This document shows positions 1 through 11,031 of a stretch of DNA of 64,000 bases, piece by piece. Numbering within the stretch: position 1 is the first letter of the stretch; each line of letters opens with the position of its first letter. A program made the position numbers and the translations under genes. Source of the DNA: Valencia hispanica (taxonomy: Eukaryota; Chordata; Actinopteri; Cyprinodontiformes; Valenciidae); assembly GCA_963556495.2 (NCBI GenBank), contig OY747712.1, positions 52,331,069 through 52,395,068 on the forward strand. Direction: 5' to 3'. The notes under the pieces are model-generated. The model ran no database searches. It was not told the DNA's origin and saw nothing but the letters and a program-made list of their open reading frames with translations.

Positions 1-455
1 AGATCTGTGCTAAGTGGGGTGTTTCCTGGAATTTGGAAGCAGTCTAAAATTATACCTTTAGTAAAAGATGATAAATTAGGCCTTTCCGAATCAAATTGTA
101 GACCAATTAACATTCTCCCTATATTGAGCAAAATATTTGAAAAGTTACTTTTTAATCAAAAGCTCCAGTACTTTGTATCAAATAATTTGCACTCCAATTC
201 ACAGCATGCTTATAAGCCAGGACATTCCACTAACACTGGATTTGTACAAATGGTAGACCAGTGGCTAACTTTCATGGATGACAAAAAGCTTGTGGGTGCT
301 GTACTGCTGGATTTTACAGCAGTGTTTGATGTTATTGACCACGACATTTTGCTGTCTAAGCTTAGATGTTATGGGTTTTCACATCAGTCGGTGTCCTTGA
401 TATGCAGTTATCTCTCTGGTAGAAGTCAGCAGGTATTTTTTATGGGAGCTTTTCT
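1..455 (+). pseudogene. CR1/L2-group LINE, reverse transcriptase fragment (first piece)
   Basis: Reading from base 7, the frame gives RT finger and palm motifs: CRPINILPILSKIFEKLL, then AVLLDFTAVFDVIDHDILLSKLRCYGFS and SYLSGRSQQVFF. It enters from the left edge. The element continues at 5806 after an antisense L1 insertion and again at 8106 after a second insertion. The frame across the first junction is off by one base in a T run near 436-441, so the host LINE carries a frameshift. The exact clade (Rex1, Daphne or other jockey-superfamily member) is uncertain. Confidence 0.8.
444..455. repeat. Target site duplication of the L1, left copy
   Basis: gggagcttttct, identical to 5794-5805. Confidence 0.9.
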
Positions 456-873
456 TTTCTTTTTTAAGCACTTTATTTATAGACTTTTTTCAGAACACAA
501 AACATTTCAACCCCATCCCCGCCTCCCACCTGGCCAAACCCCCCCACAGTGGATGAACATACAATACATAAAAAAAGAAAAAAGAAGAAATGCAACATTA
601 TATATCTTCATCTTGATGTAAACTCACATATACAGTGTATGTGTTAGAGAAAGAGAAAAAAAAAGCAATGTGTTCCTACATGTGCACATATCATAAATAC
701 ATGGACATACTCACATTCAAGTAAACACATGTGCACACATATATATATCCATACTTATACATGTACAAACACATATCGCATAAGGGAAGTGTATACATGA
801 CATGGTGGGAACATTCTGGTCCACTACACAGATCCAGCTGGTCATTAAAGGCTGGCACGCCAGAGCAATGTTA

Positions 874-3800
874 AGTGAAAGATATGTTTTCAATAAACTC
901 AATAAAGGGAGTCCAGGTTTTAATAAATCTGTCTTTGCTACCATTACGGCTGTATCTTAGCTTTTCCAGTGGAATCATAGAAAGAACCTCCTTAACCCAG
1001 TGTTTGAATGACGGAGGTCGAACTGACTTCCACTGCATGAGAATCAGTCTCCGTGCCATCAGAGTTAGAAACGCTATGGCATTCATCTGTGAGGAGGTAA
1101 AGTGTTCTTCTGAGGGTGTTGTACCAAAGATGGCGATGACTGGGTCAGGATCTACCATAACACCTCGTATGTAAGATATTGCTTCGAAAATCTTTGTCCA
1201 GAAGCTGTTGAGAGATCTGCATGCCCAAAACATGTGACCCACTGTGGCTGGACTGTGGCTGCATCTTGGACATTCAGGATTGATGTTAGGGTATATTCTG
1301 GCCAATTTCTCATTTGAGTAGTGCAATCTATGTAAAACTTTAAATTGGATAAGACCATGCCGTATGCAGAGAGATGTGGTGTGTATGCGCTCTAAACTTT
1401 TTTCCCATATCTCCTCAGATAGCGTAATGTCTAAGTCTTTTTCCCATGCCAACCGAGTGTTTTCCCACGACGGTGGGTCGATATTCTGTAACATTTCATA
1501 AATCTTGACTATCCTCCTTCCGTTGGGGTCTAATTCCAATATAGTGCTCAACACGTTCTTGGGCGGGAGATGAGGAAATGGGAAGTGTTTTTTGGCAAAA
1601 CTGCATACCTGCAGGTATCTGAAGAAGTGACTTTTAGGAACTTTATTAACTTTCTCCGGCCCCAGGTGTTGAAGACTTAAATTACTGGGCATGGGGCTGC
1701 TTAGGATGGAGACTGGGGAAAGTGGCAAACTAGATTTGAGTTCCATTGCGACCCACGTTGGCCCCATCTTGTTTTCGTGCATCAAGATCCAGTAATTCAA
1801 TTTGGAGATATTTGCTGCCCAGTAATAAAATACGAAATTGGGGAGGCCCACTCTTGGACATCTCTAACGAGGTTCTTTTAATTCGTGGGGAGGAGGTGCC
1901 CCAGATAAACTTAGTGATGTGACTATTCAATTATTTAAACCATGTCTTAGTTAACAGGATCGGGATCATCTGGAACAAATATAGAAATATTGGCAGCACC
2001 GTCATCTTGATCATGTTATATCTGCCCGCTAGTGTAATTGGGAGAGCTGACCATTTACGAAAGTCCTGTTTGGTACGTTCTAACAAGACTTTAAAATTGT
2101 GGTCATACAGGTTTGTATATGGCAGTGTAATGTCTATGCCCAAATACATGAAAGCCTGCTGTTCTAATTTGAATGGGAAGCTGCTATAGTCAGTGTGTTT
2201 TGCTAGTTGATTTATGGGGAAGAGCAAACTTTTCGTTAGGTTAAGACTATAACCTGATATTGTTCCAAATTGTTGTAGTGTGTGTATGAGTTTGGGGATT
2301 GATTCCACTGGGTTTGATATATATAATAAGAGGTAATCTGCATACAATGAAACTTTATGCACCGTGTCATTCCTGTTGATACCTACAATGCTCTGTTTCA
2401 TTCTCAAGGATGTAGCCAGTGGCTCGATTGCTAGATCAAATAAAAATGGTGAGAGGCAGCATCCCTGTCGTGTACCTCTATGTAGCCTGAAGTAATCAGA
2501 TCTGATGGAATCTGTGCGCACTGAGGCTGTGGGCGATGCATACAATATCATAACCAATGAGGTAAAAGCAGGACCAAATCCAAATTTATCAAGTACCGTA
2601 AATATATACTCCCACTCAACCCAGTCAAAGGCCTTCTCTGCATCGGGTGAGAGTACAACCTCCGCCTGCCGGGTTGATTGGGTCGAATAGAGCACATTGA
2701 ACAAACGCCTCACATTATAAAACGATTGCCTCCCTGGTATAAACCCTGTTTGGTCAGAATTATAAATTTTTGGTATCACTGATTCTAAGCGACGTGATAA
2801 GACTTTCGTAAGAATCTTATAATCACAGCATAGTAGGCTGTTCAGACGATATGAGCCGCAATCCAATGGGTCTCTATGTTTCTTCAACAAAACCGAAATA
2901 GTAACCTGTCATGGTGGGAGGAAGTTTCCCGTCTGAAGTAATTTCCTGAAATAATAAACGTAAAAAAGGTGCCAGCCTGGAAACAAATACCTTATAAAAT
3001 TCAACAGGAAATCCATCCGGGCCCGGTGTTTTTCCATTTTGCATGGATTTTATTGCCTGGATTATTTCCTCTGTTGTTATATGAGCATCAAGCATGTTTC
3101 TGTCCTCCTTGGATATTTGCGGTAGAGTTAGGCCATCTGAAAAATTCTCAATGTCTGTCCAGTGTTGTGATCTATAGAGTTCCATATAATATGTTTTAAA
3201 ATGATCATTAATGGTTTGTGAGTGTGAAGAGGTCAAGTCTGATGAAAGACGAATTTCAGGAATTACGTTTTGAGCCATTTTTTGTTTAAGTTGGTGATAT
3301 AACTTCCCTGCTCTCTCACCATGCTCATAATATGTTTGTCTTGTTTTTAACATCATCCGTTCTGTCTGTTTTATAGAAAGGTTGTCAAATTCTGTCTGTA
3401 GCAATAACCGTTCCTTAAAAAGTTCCGGTGTAGAGTAATGGGCCAGTTGATTGTCTATATTCAATATTTGTTGATTCAACTCCATGAGGCATTTATTGTG
3501 TTCTCTTTTCTTATGAGTTGCATATGAGATAATCTGACCCCTGAGATATGCCTTAAGTGATTCCCATATGGTAGCATATGACATTCCTGGGGTGCTGTTT
3601 GCCAGGAGAAAAAAGTCTATCTGGTCAGAGATAAGTTTTTCAAATCATGGTTGCTTTAATAGTAGCGGGTCAAGTTGCCATGAACGCTGGGGAACAGACC
3701 TGTTTGGAAATGACATGTCCAACTGAACAGGGCAGTGATCAGAAATTATGATACTATGATACCTACTATTGGCTACAAAGGACATAGTCCTATGATCAAT

Positions 3801-4474
3801 AAGGAAAAAGTCGATTCTTGTATACGTGAGGTGAACTGGTGAAAAAAAAGAAAACTGTTTAGCAGAGGGGTTGGTGTGTCTCCAAGGATCCTTTAATTTA
3901 TAAGATTGCATAAAAGACATGAATAGCACACCTGATTTGGAAACCTTATTCTGTTTGGGATTAGATTTGTCTAGAGCTGGCTGTAAAGCACAATTAAAGT
4001 CTCCCCCCAGTATCAACAAATGTGAATTAGGGTCTGGGAGTTTTCCTATGAGGCTGGAGAAAAACTGAGGGTTATCCCAGTTAGGGCTATAAAGATTGAC
4101 AAGTGCCACCAAGTTGCCGTACAGTTTTCCTGTTACTATGATGAATCGTGGTTATCTGGTATAGTATTAATTGGCGTGAAAGGCAGACCTCTTCTAATCA
4201 GTATCGCAGCGCCTCTAGATCTGTCTCCATAGTCTGAATGAAATATCTGCCCAATCCAGTTTTTCTTCAATTTTTCATAATCATTTTTTCGGAGGTGTGT
4301 CTCTTGGAGGTACACGATGTCCGAACCTAATAATTTCAGCTGTGCAAAATTCCTATTGCGTTTGATAGGATGTTGGATCCCTTTGATAATCCAACTAATG
4401 AATCTTGTTGAGCCTAGGCCCTGGGAGTTTATTGTTGTTATCTGTATATGACGTGCAGATGCAAAGCTGTGCAA
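874..4474 (-). pseudogene. L1 ORF2 (endonuclease-reverse transcriptase), broken
   Basis: The N-terminal APE endonuclease starts near 4474 with TTINSQGLGS, then YLQETHLR, GGDFNCALQP and SDHCPVQLD. RT follows with GKTPGPDGFPVEFYK, FIPGRQS, DAEKAFDWVEW and HRGTRQGCCLSPFLF. A Cys-rich C-terminus (CPRCSHS...VGHMFWAC) lies near 1230-1290. Breaks: frameshifts near 4140, 2905 and 1865; in-frame stops near 3645 (TGA) and 1931 (TAA). The normally invariant F/YADD reads YADY near 2330, losing one catalytic Asp. The element cannot retrotranspose by itself. Confidence 0.9.
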
Positions 4475-5630
4475 CCAGCTGGCCTAGTTCAAGACAGATG
4501 CATGTCCCCACTACAATAACAGTTAATGTGAAAAACATACAAACATGTGAGTATTTCTCATTAGACAAGAAAGCGAAAAACAAACAAATAAATAAAAATA
4601 AATAATAATAAAAAGGCCTTGAAACCCAAAGCTGACCTGTACGAACACCCAGGTCGTTCAAGCCTCTCCTAATTTTAGGCCGAGTCCCCTCGTGAGTATA
4701 CTGGGTTAACACTAAACACTCCACTAAGAGCCCCAGAACAAAAGGGAGCAACGATTGTAGCACTTCTGGTGTGGAGAAGATCCGCTCCTGGTTGTTGTGG
4801 GTGATCCTGAAGCGAGATGGGTAGAGAATGCCATATTTAACTCCTTCACGTCCTCGGAGTAGCTGCCTCACCGCGTTGTAACCTGCTCGGGCTCTGGCCA
4901 CCTGTGTGGTGTAATCTGGGTAGACTGAGATGGTCATCCCGTCCACTTTGATCTGCTGCTTCGTCCTGGCCTGGCAAAGGATGTTGGCACAGTCCTGGAA
5001 GTAATGGAGGCGAGCCACTATGACGCGCCGCTGGTCTCCCCGTCTTGACCCCGGCTGTAGTGAGCGATGAGATCTAACCAGTACTGGGGCCTCGTCGAGA
5101 CCGAATGCTTTCTGCAAAAGCGCTGAAACAGAGGTGGTAGAACTGCTCTGACTCTCCGGTACCCCAACAATCCTGATGTTGTTTCTCCTCGATCTGGCTT
5201 CTAAGTCCTCACATTTATTTAGCAATGATTCCACTTGTTTCTGGAGGTGCTCAACCTCCCGCTGTAAGACCGCAACATTGTCTGTACAAGAGGACAGGCT
5301 CTTCTCCACCTCAGACATGGTATCTTTTAGCGAGGTTAGCTCTTTAGCAACTGAACTCTGATAGGATTGTAGTTCATTTTTTACTGTATTTATATCTCTG
5401 CGAAGCCCCATCATCTCCTTCTCCAGCACCTCTCTGATCTCCAGCATGATATTATGACCTATGTCCTCACGTAGCGATGTGAGCAGCTCCCGCCTGAAGG
5501 TCTCGGTCGCTAGTACTGAGGTCATGTCGGCAGGGGTCGGGTTATCACTTTCCGTTGAGGACGAGCTCAGGGCACTGGGCCTCGGTGCGAATGAAGTGGT
5601 GTTACGTTTCTTTTGCGCTTTACCAGCCAT
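4395..5630 (-). pseudogene. L1 ORF1 (RNA-binding chaperone)
   Basis: A 411-codon open frame. It starts MAGKAQKKRNTTSF, then a Ser/Thr-rich segment, a long coiled coil (about residues 60-145, heptads such as LQREVEHLQKQVESLLNKCE), then NNIRIVGVPE, typical of the L1 ORF1 RRM domain, and a basic C-terminal domain (near residues 190-290). This is the trimeric nucleic-acid chaperone that coats L1 RNA. The last 100 or so residues look like read-through of the ORF1-ORF2 junction, so the native stop is probably lost. It overlaps the start of ORF2. Confidence 0.85.
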
Positions 5631-5793
5631 GTCTTCTCACACAGATGTTTTTAGGAACGTATAACAGGATGTAGATGGAATAATAATACCAAAAAAAAGT
5701 TCAACTTTGTGCTATTTTAACGTTTTTAGAGAAGAAGGTTCTGGAGAGCTCAGACAAACACGACTACTCCATAGTTTGCTCACTAGCGTCCCT

Positions 5794-5805
5794 GGGAGCT
5801 TTTCT
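5794..5805. repeat. Target site duplication of the L1, right copy
   Basis: gggagcttttct, identical to 444-455. Removing the L1 and one copy rejoins the host LINE reading frame apart from one base. Confidence 0.9.
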
Positions 5806-6139
5806 GATTGTAAACAGTTGTCATGTGGTATTCCTCAGGGCAGCTGTTTGGGTCCATTGTTGTTTTCAGTGTTCGTTAAGGACCTATCAAATGCTGTTTC
5901 AAGAGCTGATGTTGTACTTTATGCAGATGATGCTACAATGTTTTATGCATCACCGACAATAACTGACATGAGTTGCACCTTATGGAATGAACTTAATGCC
6001 ATTACAAATTGGGTGAAACTTAACAAGTTAACACTCAATATATCTAAAACTAAATGTATAGTCTTTCGTACTAAACACATGCTTGGCAAGCCGGTAATTT
6101 GGTCCAGTGATGCACAGGGACATTTGAAAAAATTACAAC
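5806..6139 (+). pseudogene. CR1/L2-group LINE, RT palm (second piece)
   Basis: Continues the LINE of 1-455: SDCKQLSCGIPQGSCLGPLLF, then VVLYADDATMFYAS with an intact YADD, and LTLNISKTKCIVF. After HMLGKP the sequence jumps to VIWSSDAQGHLKKLQ, so about 80-90 codons of the thumb region were deleted. The piece ends at an 11-bp target duplication and resumes at 8106. Confidence 0.85.
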
Positions 6140-8094
6140 AATTGTCTCCCAGTCCTTCCCTCCCCATCCCCGAACACCTCTGAACACCTCTTTCGGCATC
6201 CAGAGGGGGAGCGGTTCAATCAGCTTCACCTCTGGTGCCGGTGCCCACTGTTAAACCACATATAGACACTGAAGGCTCGGGGTGGGGGTTGGGGGATGTG
6301 TGGCTGCCTTCCCCACATCCCACCCCTCTGTTTTAAATGCACATTATAACAACACGCATCAACACCATACTCAAGCGGGAGGATAGAGGCTAGGGGTCTT
6401 CTCACACCCCTGTTCGCTACGGGCCATCAGGGGTTGGGGTCCGGAGGAGGAACAGGTGGTCTGGTTGGGGTCCTGGGCTGTCGGGCTGCCTCGCCACTGT
6501 GGGGCCCTTGGCGGTCTGCTTGTCTCCGTCCTAGAAGGTAGTGGGTCCATCTCCCGGGTCCGGGGGCTGGTGGCTCTACTGGGGCATCGGTACCTGGACC
6601 TGGAAGCATGAAGTGTGTATGGGGTGTGTGAGTGAGGGTACAGCGTCATTTCTTGGGTGTCTTGGTGTTAGTGAGAATGTATGTGTTTAAGAGGGCAGGA
6701 ACGTATGACTGTGTCTGTATGTCTTTGTCTGCCTGTCAGGTTGGGTCATGGGCTGCCCTCTCGCCTGGCGCACCTCAGGCCTTACATTTAATGGGGGGCC
6801 TATTTCCCCTCCATCACTCCCCGCCCGTGACGGATGCCCCTGCCTTCTGGTGCGTCGGTGGTCAATCCGGTTCGGACCTGGTGCGTGCCTGGCCGGGCCT
6901 GGGGGGGCCAGTGTGTCGGTCGGCCGATGCGCTGGGCCAATATCTTCCTTTGGTTGGTTGGGGCACCTCTTTTAGGGGTGCCAGGTTTGGGATTGTTGGG
7001 TGGTGCCTGCTCGGTGGCTCGGCGGGATACGGATCCAGCGTCTTTGCTCGTTCGATCACCTGTTCTGTGCGAACCGTGCGTGGTCGGTTCATTGGCGGGT
7101 TGGACCGGGCCTGGCCTTTGTTGGATGCCTGGTCTCGGCGCTCTGCGTTGTGCAGGATTAGGACTCGGAAGCTGGTACAACTTGGTGTCCAGGTGCTGGC
7201 TGAGCTTGGCCAGGGGATGCTGTCCATCCGCTGTGGCTATCGGTGGGGCGCCCCGACGTGAGGCAGGGGTGGGGCGCTGGGATGTTGGCGGAGGGGATTG
7301 GCCCAGGGTGGGGGTGGCGGCCGTGGCCCCCTCGTCGGCCGGTCCCTTGTCGGGTCCCTGCTGGGGGGTGGGGCTCTCCCGGTCCATGGACCGGCCCGCC
7401 CTGGCGCGGCTGGTTGCCGGCGGGGCCGTGGGCTCGTCACTGCTACCCCCCGGGCCCCTGCATAGTAGTCGCTGGATGTTCCCCTGGGGTTCTCCTTTGC
7501 TCCTCTCTTGGGGGATGCGGTCGGCCCCGCTCGGGTCCGCCTGGGGCCGCCTGCAGATCTTGGCTCCAATCTCCTTCATGTCTGCATCGATTCCTGGGAG
7601 ACGGATTGATGCCTGCTCACACCAGCTATCGGACACTCTTATGGAGTCTGGGAGTTTAATGAGAAACCTTATATGCACCAGCATGCTCACACACACACAT
7701 AGATGTGGGGTCTCTGGTGTTTACAGATATATTCTTGGGCTGAGGTTATCATTACTAGAGCTTGATTAATCGGTACCATGAGTTTTTCTTTGTTCCCTTT
7801 CCTCTCTTGTATTTTCAACTCACCCTCTCTCATGACTTTTTGTTTCCTACCTCTCTTCTTCATCTTCTTTCTTTCTTCCCCTTAATTTTCCGTCTCCGTG
7901 TCCATAACATCAGGAAATAAAACCCCCAGCAATTCATAATAAAGATTTTTCACACATATATCATGTGGAGTACTATAGCAAAAGCTGTACTGCTCTGCTT
8001 GTGAAAGTAAATCTGTTGGGCTTCTACTTGGTACTCAGACACCAATTCTGAGCTCCACCCTGCCAAACAGGACACGTTTAAAAAAATAAAAAAT
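6140..8094 (+). mobile_element. GC-rich retroposed segment of unknown family
   Basis: About 1.95 kb inserted in the host LINE, flanked by aaaattacaac at 6129-6139 and 8095-8105. The right end is A-rich (aaaaaaataaaaaataaa) after AATAAA and AATAAAG motifs near 7915-7945, so it looks like a 5'-truncated retrocopy on the plus strand. The body (6370-7560) is strikingly GC-rich with open frames on both strands (for example 6834-7769 plus and 6800-7696 minus). None shows a recognisable domain, and low stop density follows from composition. It may be the 3' UTR of a LINE or a processed transcript; I cannot assign it. Confidence 0.6.
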
Positions 8095-8105
8095 AAAATT
8101 ACAAC

Positions 8106-8725
8106 TCGTCCAGAACAGAGCAAGAGTAGCCCTTGGTTGCTCTTTTCCACCAGTGTGGATAAAATGCATACCAGTTTGGGCTGCCTAAAGGTGCAGGACA
8201 AACTCAATATAAGTCTTCTCTGTTATATGCGCAATGCTCTATTTAAAAACAATCCAAGATCTTTTGTAGATAAATTGGTTTTCAGTGGGTATTGTCACCA
8301 ACATGTTACGGGTCAGGTGAGCTCAGGGGTTTTAGTGGTTCCATCCACAAGGTCCAATTGTATGACAAGAACAGTTTTATTTAGATCGTCATCTGCTTGG
8401 AATAAATTGGATGTAAGAACAAGCATATATCCCACATATGTAATTTCAAGAAGACTCTAAAACAGATGACAATTAATAGCATTAAACCTGTCAATTTGTG
8501 ACTGTTATAGGTATTGACATCTTCTAATGCTGTATGTACATGGATGTGTATATGTGTAGTTATGTTTTATCTATGTTATATTTTATTATGTTATATTATG
8601 TTATATTTATGTATGTCATATCTGAGTATTCTTTAACTGTACACACGTTTTAAGTACTTTGGGCCCCAGGTAGACTAGCAACCACATTGTGGAAGCTAAT
8701 GGGGATCCAAATAAACAATAAACAA
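8106..8725 (+). pseudogene. CR1/L2-group LINE, C-terminus and 3' UTR (third piece)
   Basis: Directly continues the frame broken at 6139: LVQNRARVALGCSFSTSVDKMHTSLG, then RSFVDKLVFSG, RSNCMTRTVLFRSSSAWNKL and a stop near 8460. The 3' UTR ends with gctaatggggatccaaataaacaataaacaa near 8690-8725. One complete LINE 3' end is thereby accounted for. Confidence 0.85.
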
Positions 8726-8740
8726 TCATTACTATATTGT

Positions 8741-9690
8741 TACTCAGCTTTACATTACGATGTAACCAGGTGACTATGAACCCATCCAAACCCTAAATAA
8801 ATGCATCAAGCAAATCAATGGATGGATGTGCCATAACTTTTTCCAGCTGAACAGAAACAAAACAGAAGTCATTACTTTTGGACCTAAAGAGGAATGATCA
8901 AGAGTCCTCACACGGCATCAGTTAATACAGCTAGAAACTACTGATCAGGCCCAATATCTAGGTGTAGTAATGGACTCAGACCTGAACCTCCAGGGTTACA
9001 TAAAGGTAATAAAACGGTCAGCCTTCTTTCACCTGAAGAACATTTCTAGGATTAAAGGACTAATGTCCTTTATCTTTCGTCGGATTACTGCAACAGCGTC
9101 TTCACAGGTCTGCCTAAAAAGTCAATTGGACAGCTGCAGCTGATCCAGAACGCTGCTGCTCGTGTTCCTCACTAGAACCAGGAAAGTAGAGCACATCACC
9201 CCAGTTCTAAAGTCCTTACACTGGCTCCCTGTAGCTCAGAGAATACACTTCAAAATACTTCTACTAGTTTATAAATCATTGAATGGCTTAGCACCAAAAT
9301 ATGTTGAAGATCTACTGTTACTATACCAACCCCCCAATCCACTCAGGTCCTCTAATTCCAGCCTACTCAACATCCCTAGAATTAGAACCAAACAAGGAGA
9401 AGCAGCTTTCAGTTTCTATGCTCCTCTAATCTGGAACAAACTTCCAGAAAACTTCAAAGCTCCTGAAACACCGAGTTCTTTTAAATCACTACTAAAAACG
9501 TATCTGTTTAGAGCTGCATTTGAGTAGTGCTTTATGTATCATGTTTTGTGTGTGCTACTTGCATTATTGTTGATTTACTTTATATGCTTTGTGTTTTACT
9601 GCTATTTTTATTTTATCCTTTAATCATGTGAAGCACCTTGAATTACCTTGTTGTTGAAAGTGTGCTATACAAATAAGATTGCCTTGCCTT
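8741..9690 (+). mobile_element. 5'-truncated L2 LINE
   Basis: Begins inside the RT just after the YADD region (TQLCIT-like, near 8745). It contains MDSDLNLQGYIKVIKRSAFFHLKN, LIQNAAARV, a frameshift near 9165, then [45 protein letters not shown]. The 3' UTR ends with ccttgttgttgaaagtgtgc and a gccttgcctt tail. It is the same lineage as 58549-60235 and 63505-64000. It has short deletions and stops and is inactive. Confidence 0.85.
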
Positions 9691-9760
9691 TATATAAACA
9701 GACACTTAAAGTACTTGACAACCCCCCCCAAAAAAGGAATGTTAATCACTGTGCCATCTT

Positions 9761-9933
9761 ATCAAAATTTATAAAGTGCTTTTCATACACAAATTACAGT
9801 TCAAAGTGCTTTACAGAATTAAAATGAACCCACATAAACCACATTCCCATTGCTCCCCCACAGATTTAAAAGCATGATCATAGTTATACCCCCCTTCCCC
9901 CCAAACCTCATGCAAGCACACGCTTAAAAGTAA
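9761..9933 (-). mobile_element. L2 LINE 3' UTR, antisense (piece 1 of a nested host)
   Basis: Reverse complement of the 3' end seen at 36240-36415 (tttaaatctgtgggggaggg ... aaagtgctttataaat). It is interrupted by a MITE at 9934, resumes at 10479 and, beyond the LTR element, at 22734. Confidence 0.8.
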
Positions 9934-10478
9934 TGCCTTGTCCACACGTAGCCGGGTATCTCACAGAACGAAGATATTTTTCTAAGGTTTGGCCTGTCAT
10001 CCACACAAAAATGCAGACTTTCGGCACAGAAAACAAAGCTTTTTGAAAGCTCGGGTAAAGATCTCCATTTCTCAATTTAACCGTTTGCGTGTGGACAGAA
10101 ATAAGTTTTCGGCTCTGCAACGTCACTTTCAACGAGAAAAAAGCTCCGACATCACATGTGCGACCTGTTTCCACTCAAAAACAGCATTTATGCCCTCAGA
10201 GATGTGTTTGCATTGTCATTTGTCCTAGCGCTTTTGTTTGCTTGATTTTACAAGCTCAATTAGTGCTTTATGTAGAAGTTAGAACGTAGAAAGTTACTTT
10301 GAGTGGATAGGATTTTGGGGAACTACTGCCCCCTACAGGTTTGGCATGTCTATGAATGTGCTTAACAACGCACTGATGCGGTTTGGTGTGGATGGAGATT
10401 TTTATTTCTTTTTTTAAACGAGGTGGTGAGGATATTCGTAAAAAAAACAAAACCCGGCTACGTGTCTATATGGCCTGA
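9934..10478. mobile_element. MITE with ACACGTAGCCGGGT inverted ends
   Basis: About 545 bp without coding capacity. Near its ends, ccacacgtagccgggt (about 9951-9956 inward) and acccggctacgtgt form a 14-bp perfect inverted repeat, ACACGTAGCCGGGT. It interrupts an antisense L2 3' UTR whose uninterrupted relative is at 36180-36260, which defines both edges within a few bases. Superfamily not assigned. Confidence 0.7.
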
Positions 10479-10593
10479 CAGTAAAAAAGACAATGGACTG
10501 AATACAGATGAGCAAGGTAAGGAAGCGCCATCAAGAGAGCCATCTGCACCGGCAGCAACAGATCAACCGCAGCAGCTGAGGCACACAGGGCTC
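10479..10593 (-). mobile_element. L2 LINE 3' UTR, antisense (piece 2)
   Basis: Matches the reverse complement of the L2 3' UTR around 36120-36210 (gatgagcaaggtaaggaag, gcagcaacagatcaaccgc). It ends in gctc at 10590-10593, the left target duplication of the LTR element that follows. Confidence 0.8.
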
Positions 10594-11018
10594 TGTTGGA
10601 AAGGTGTTTTCACTCTAATTTAAAGCCTATCTTAAAGGAACAGACACACATTTAATTTATGACCCTGGGCTCTCTGAGCTCTCATTTCACCTTCCCGCGT
10701 GCTCGTTCATTTCTGTAAAAAGGAGCAATAAGAACAACAAACAACAATTATATATTTTAACAGCGAGACATCGTTCGCTGGACTCAGTTCTAGTAACTGA
10801 GCACAGCTTTATCTCAGCATAAGGTTTTTATTGAAACAAGAGTTAAAAAGGAAACTCCTCCCACATAGATCTTCGTTCACAGAATGGTCACAGCTTCTTC
10901 ACACAAGGCACACAGGATGTACCACATTCTTCTTGATTGTTCACTGTTTCTAAGTGTTTCCACATGCACTACAGAATTAAACCCTCATACAACATTAACA
11001 GAATTTTTTATCTCTTCA
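10594..11018 (-). repeat. 3' LTR of the retrovirus-like element
   Basis: 425 bp, nearly identical to 22372-22729 except for an extra segment near 10770-10850 (tcgctggactcagttc and following bases) that the other LTR lacks. Confidence 0.88.
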
Positions 11019-11031
11019 TGTCCCTCTTTTG
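11019..11031 (-). promoter_or_regulatory. Polypurine tract of the retrovirus-like element
   Basis: On the minus strand the bases just upstream of the 3' LTR read aaaagagggaca, a typical plus-strand primer tract. Confidence 0.65.

Larger units (their letters stand above)
456..5793 (-). mobile_element. Full-length, inactive L1-clade LINE
   Basis: Antisense L1 element of about 5.3 kb with ORF1 and ORF2, an A-rich 3' end at its left edge (T-rich on the plus strand near 456-465) and a 5' leader to 5793. It is flanked by perfect 12-bp direct repeats gggagcttttct at 444-455 and 5794-5805, the target site duplication of its insertion into the host LINE. Fish L1 elements have this two-ORF layout. It is inactive: ORF2 has frameshifts, in-frame stops and an altered RT active site. 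Confidence 0.92.

Noticed and set aside
6800..7769. Open frames of about 300 codons on both strands in the GC-rich block
   Set aside because: High GC lowers stop frequency in all frames; no domain, no consistent start context and no conservation evidence.
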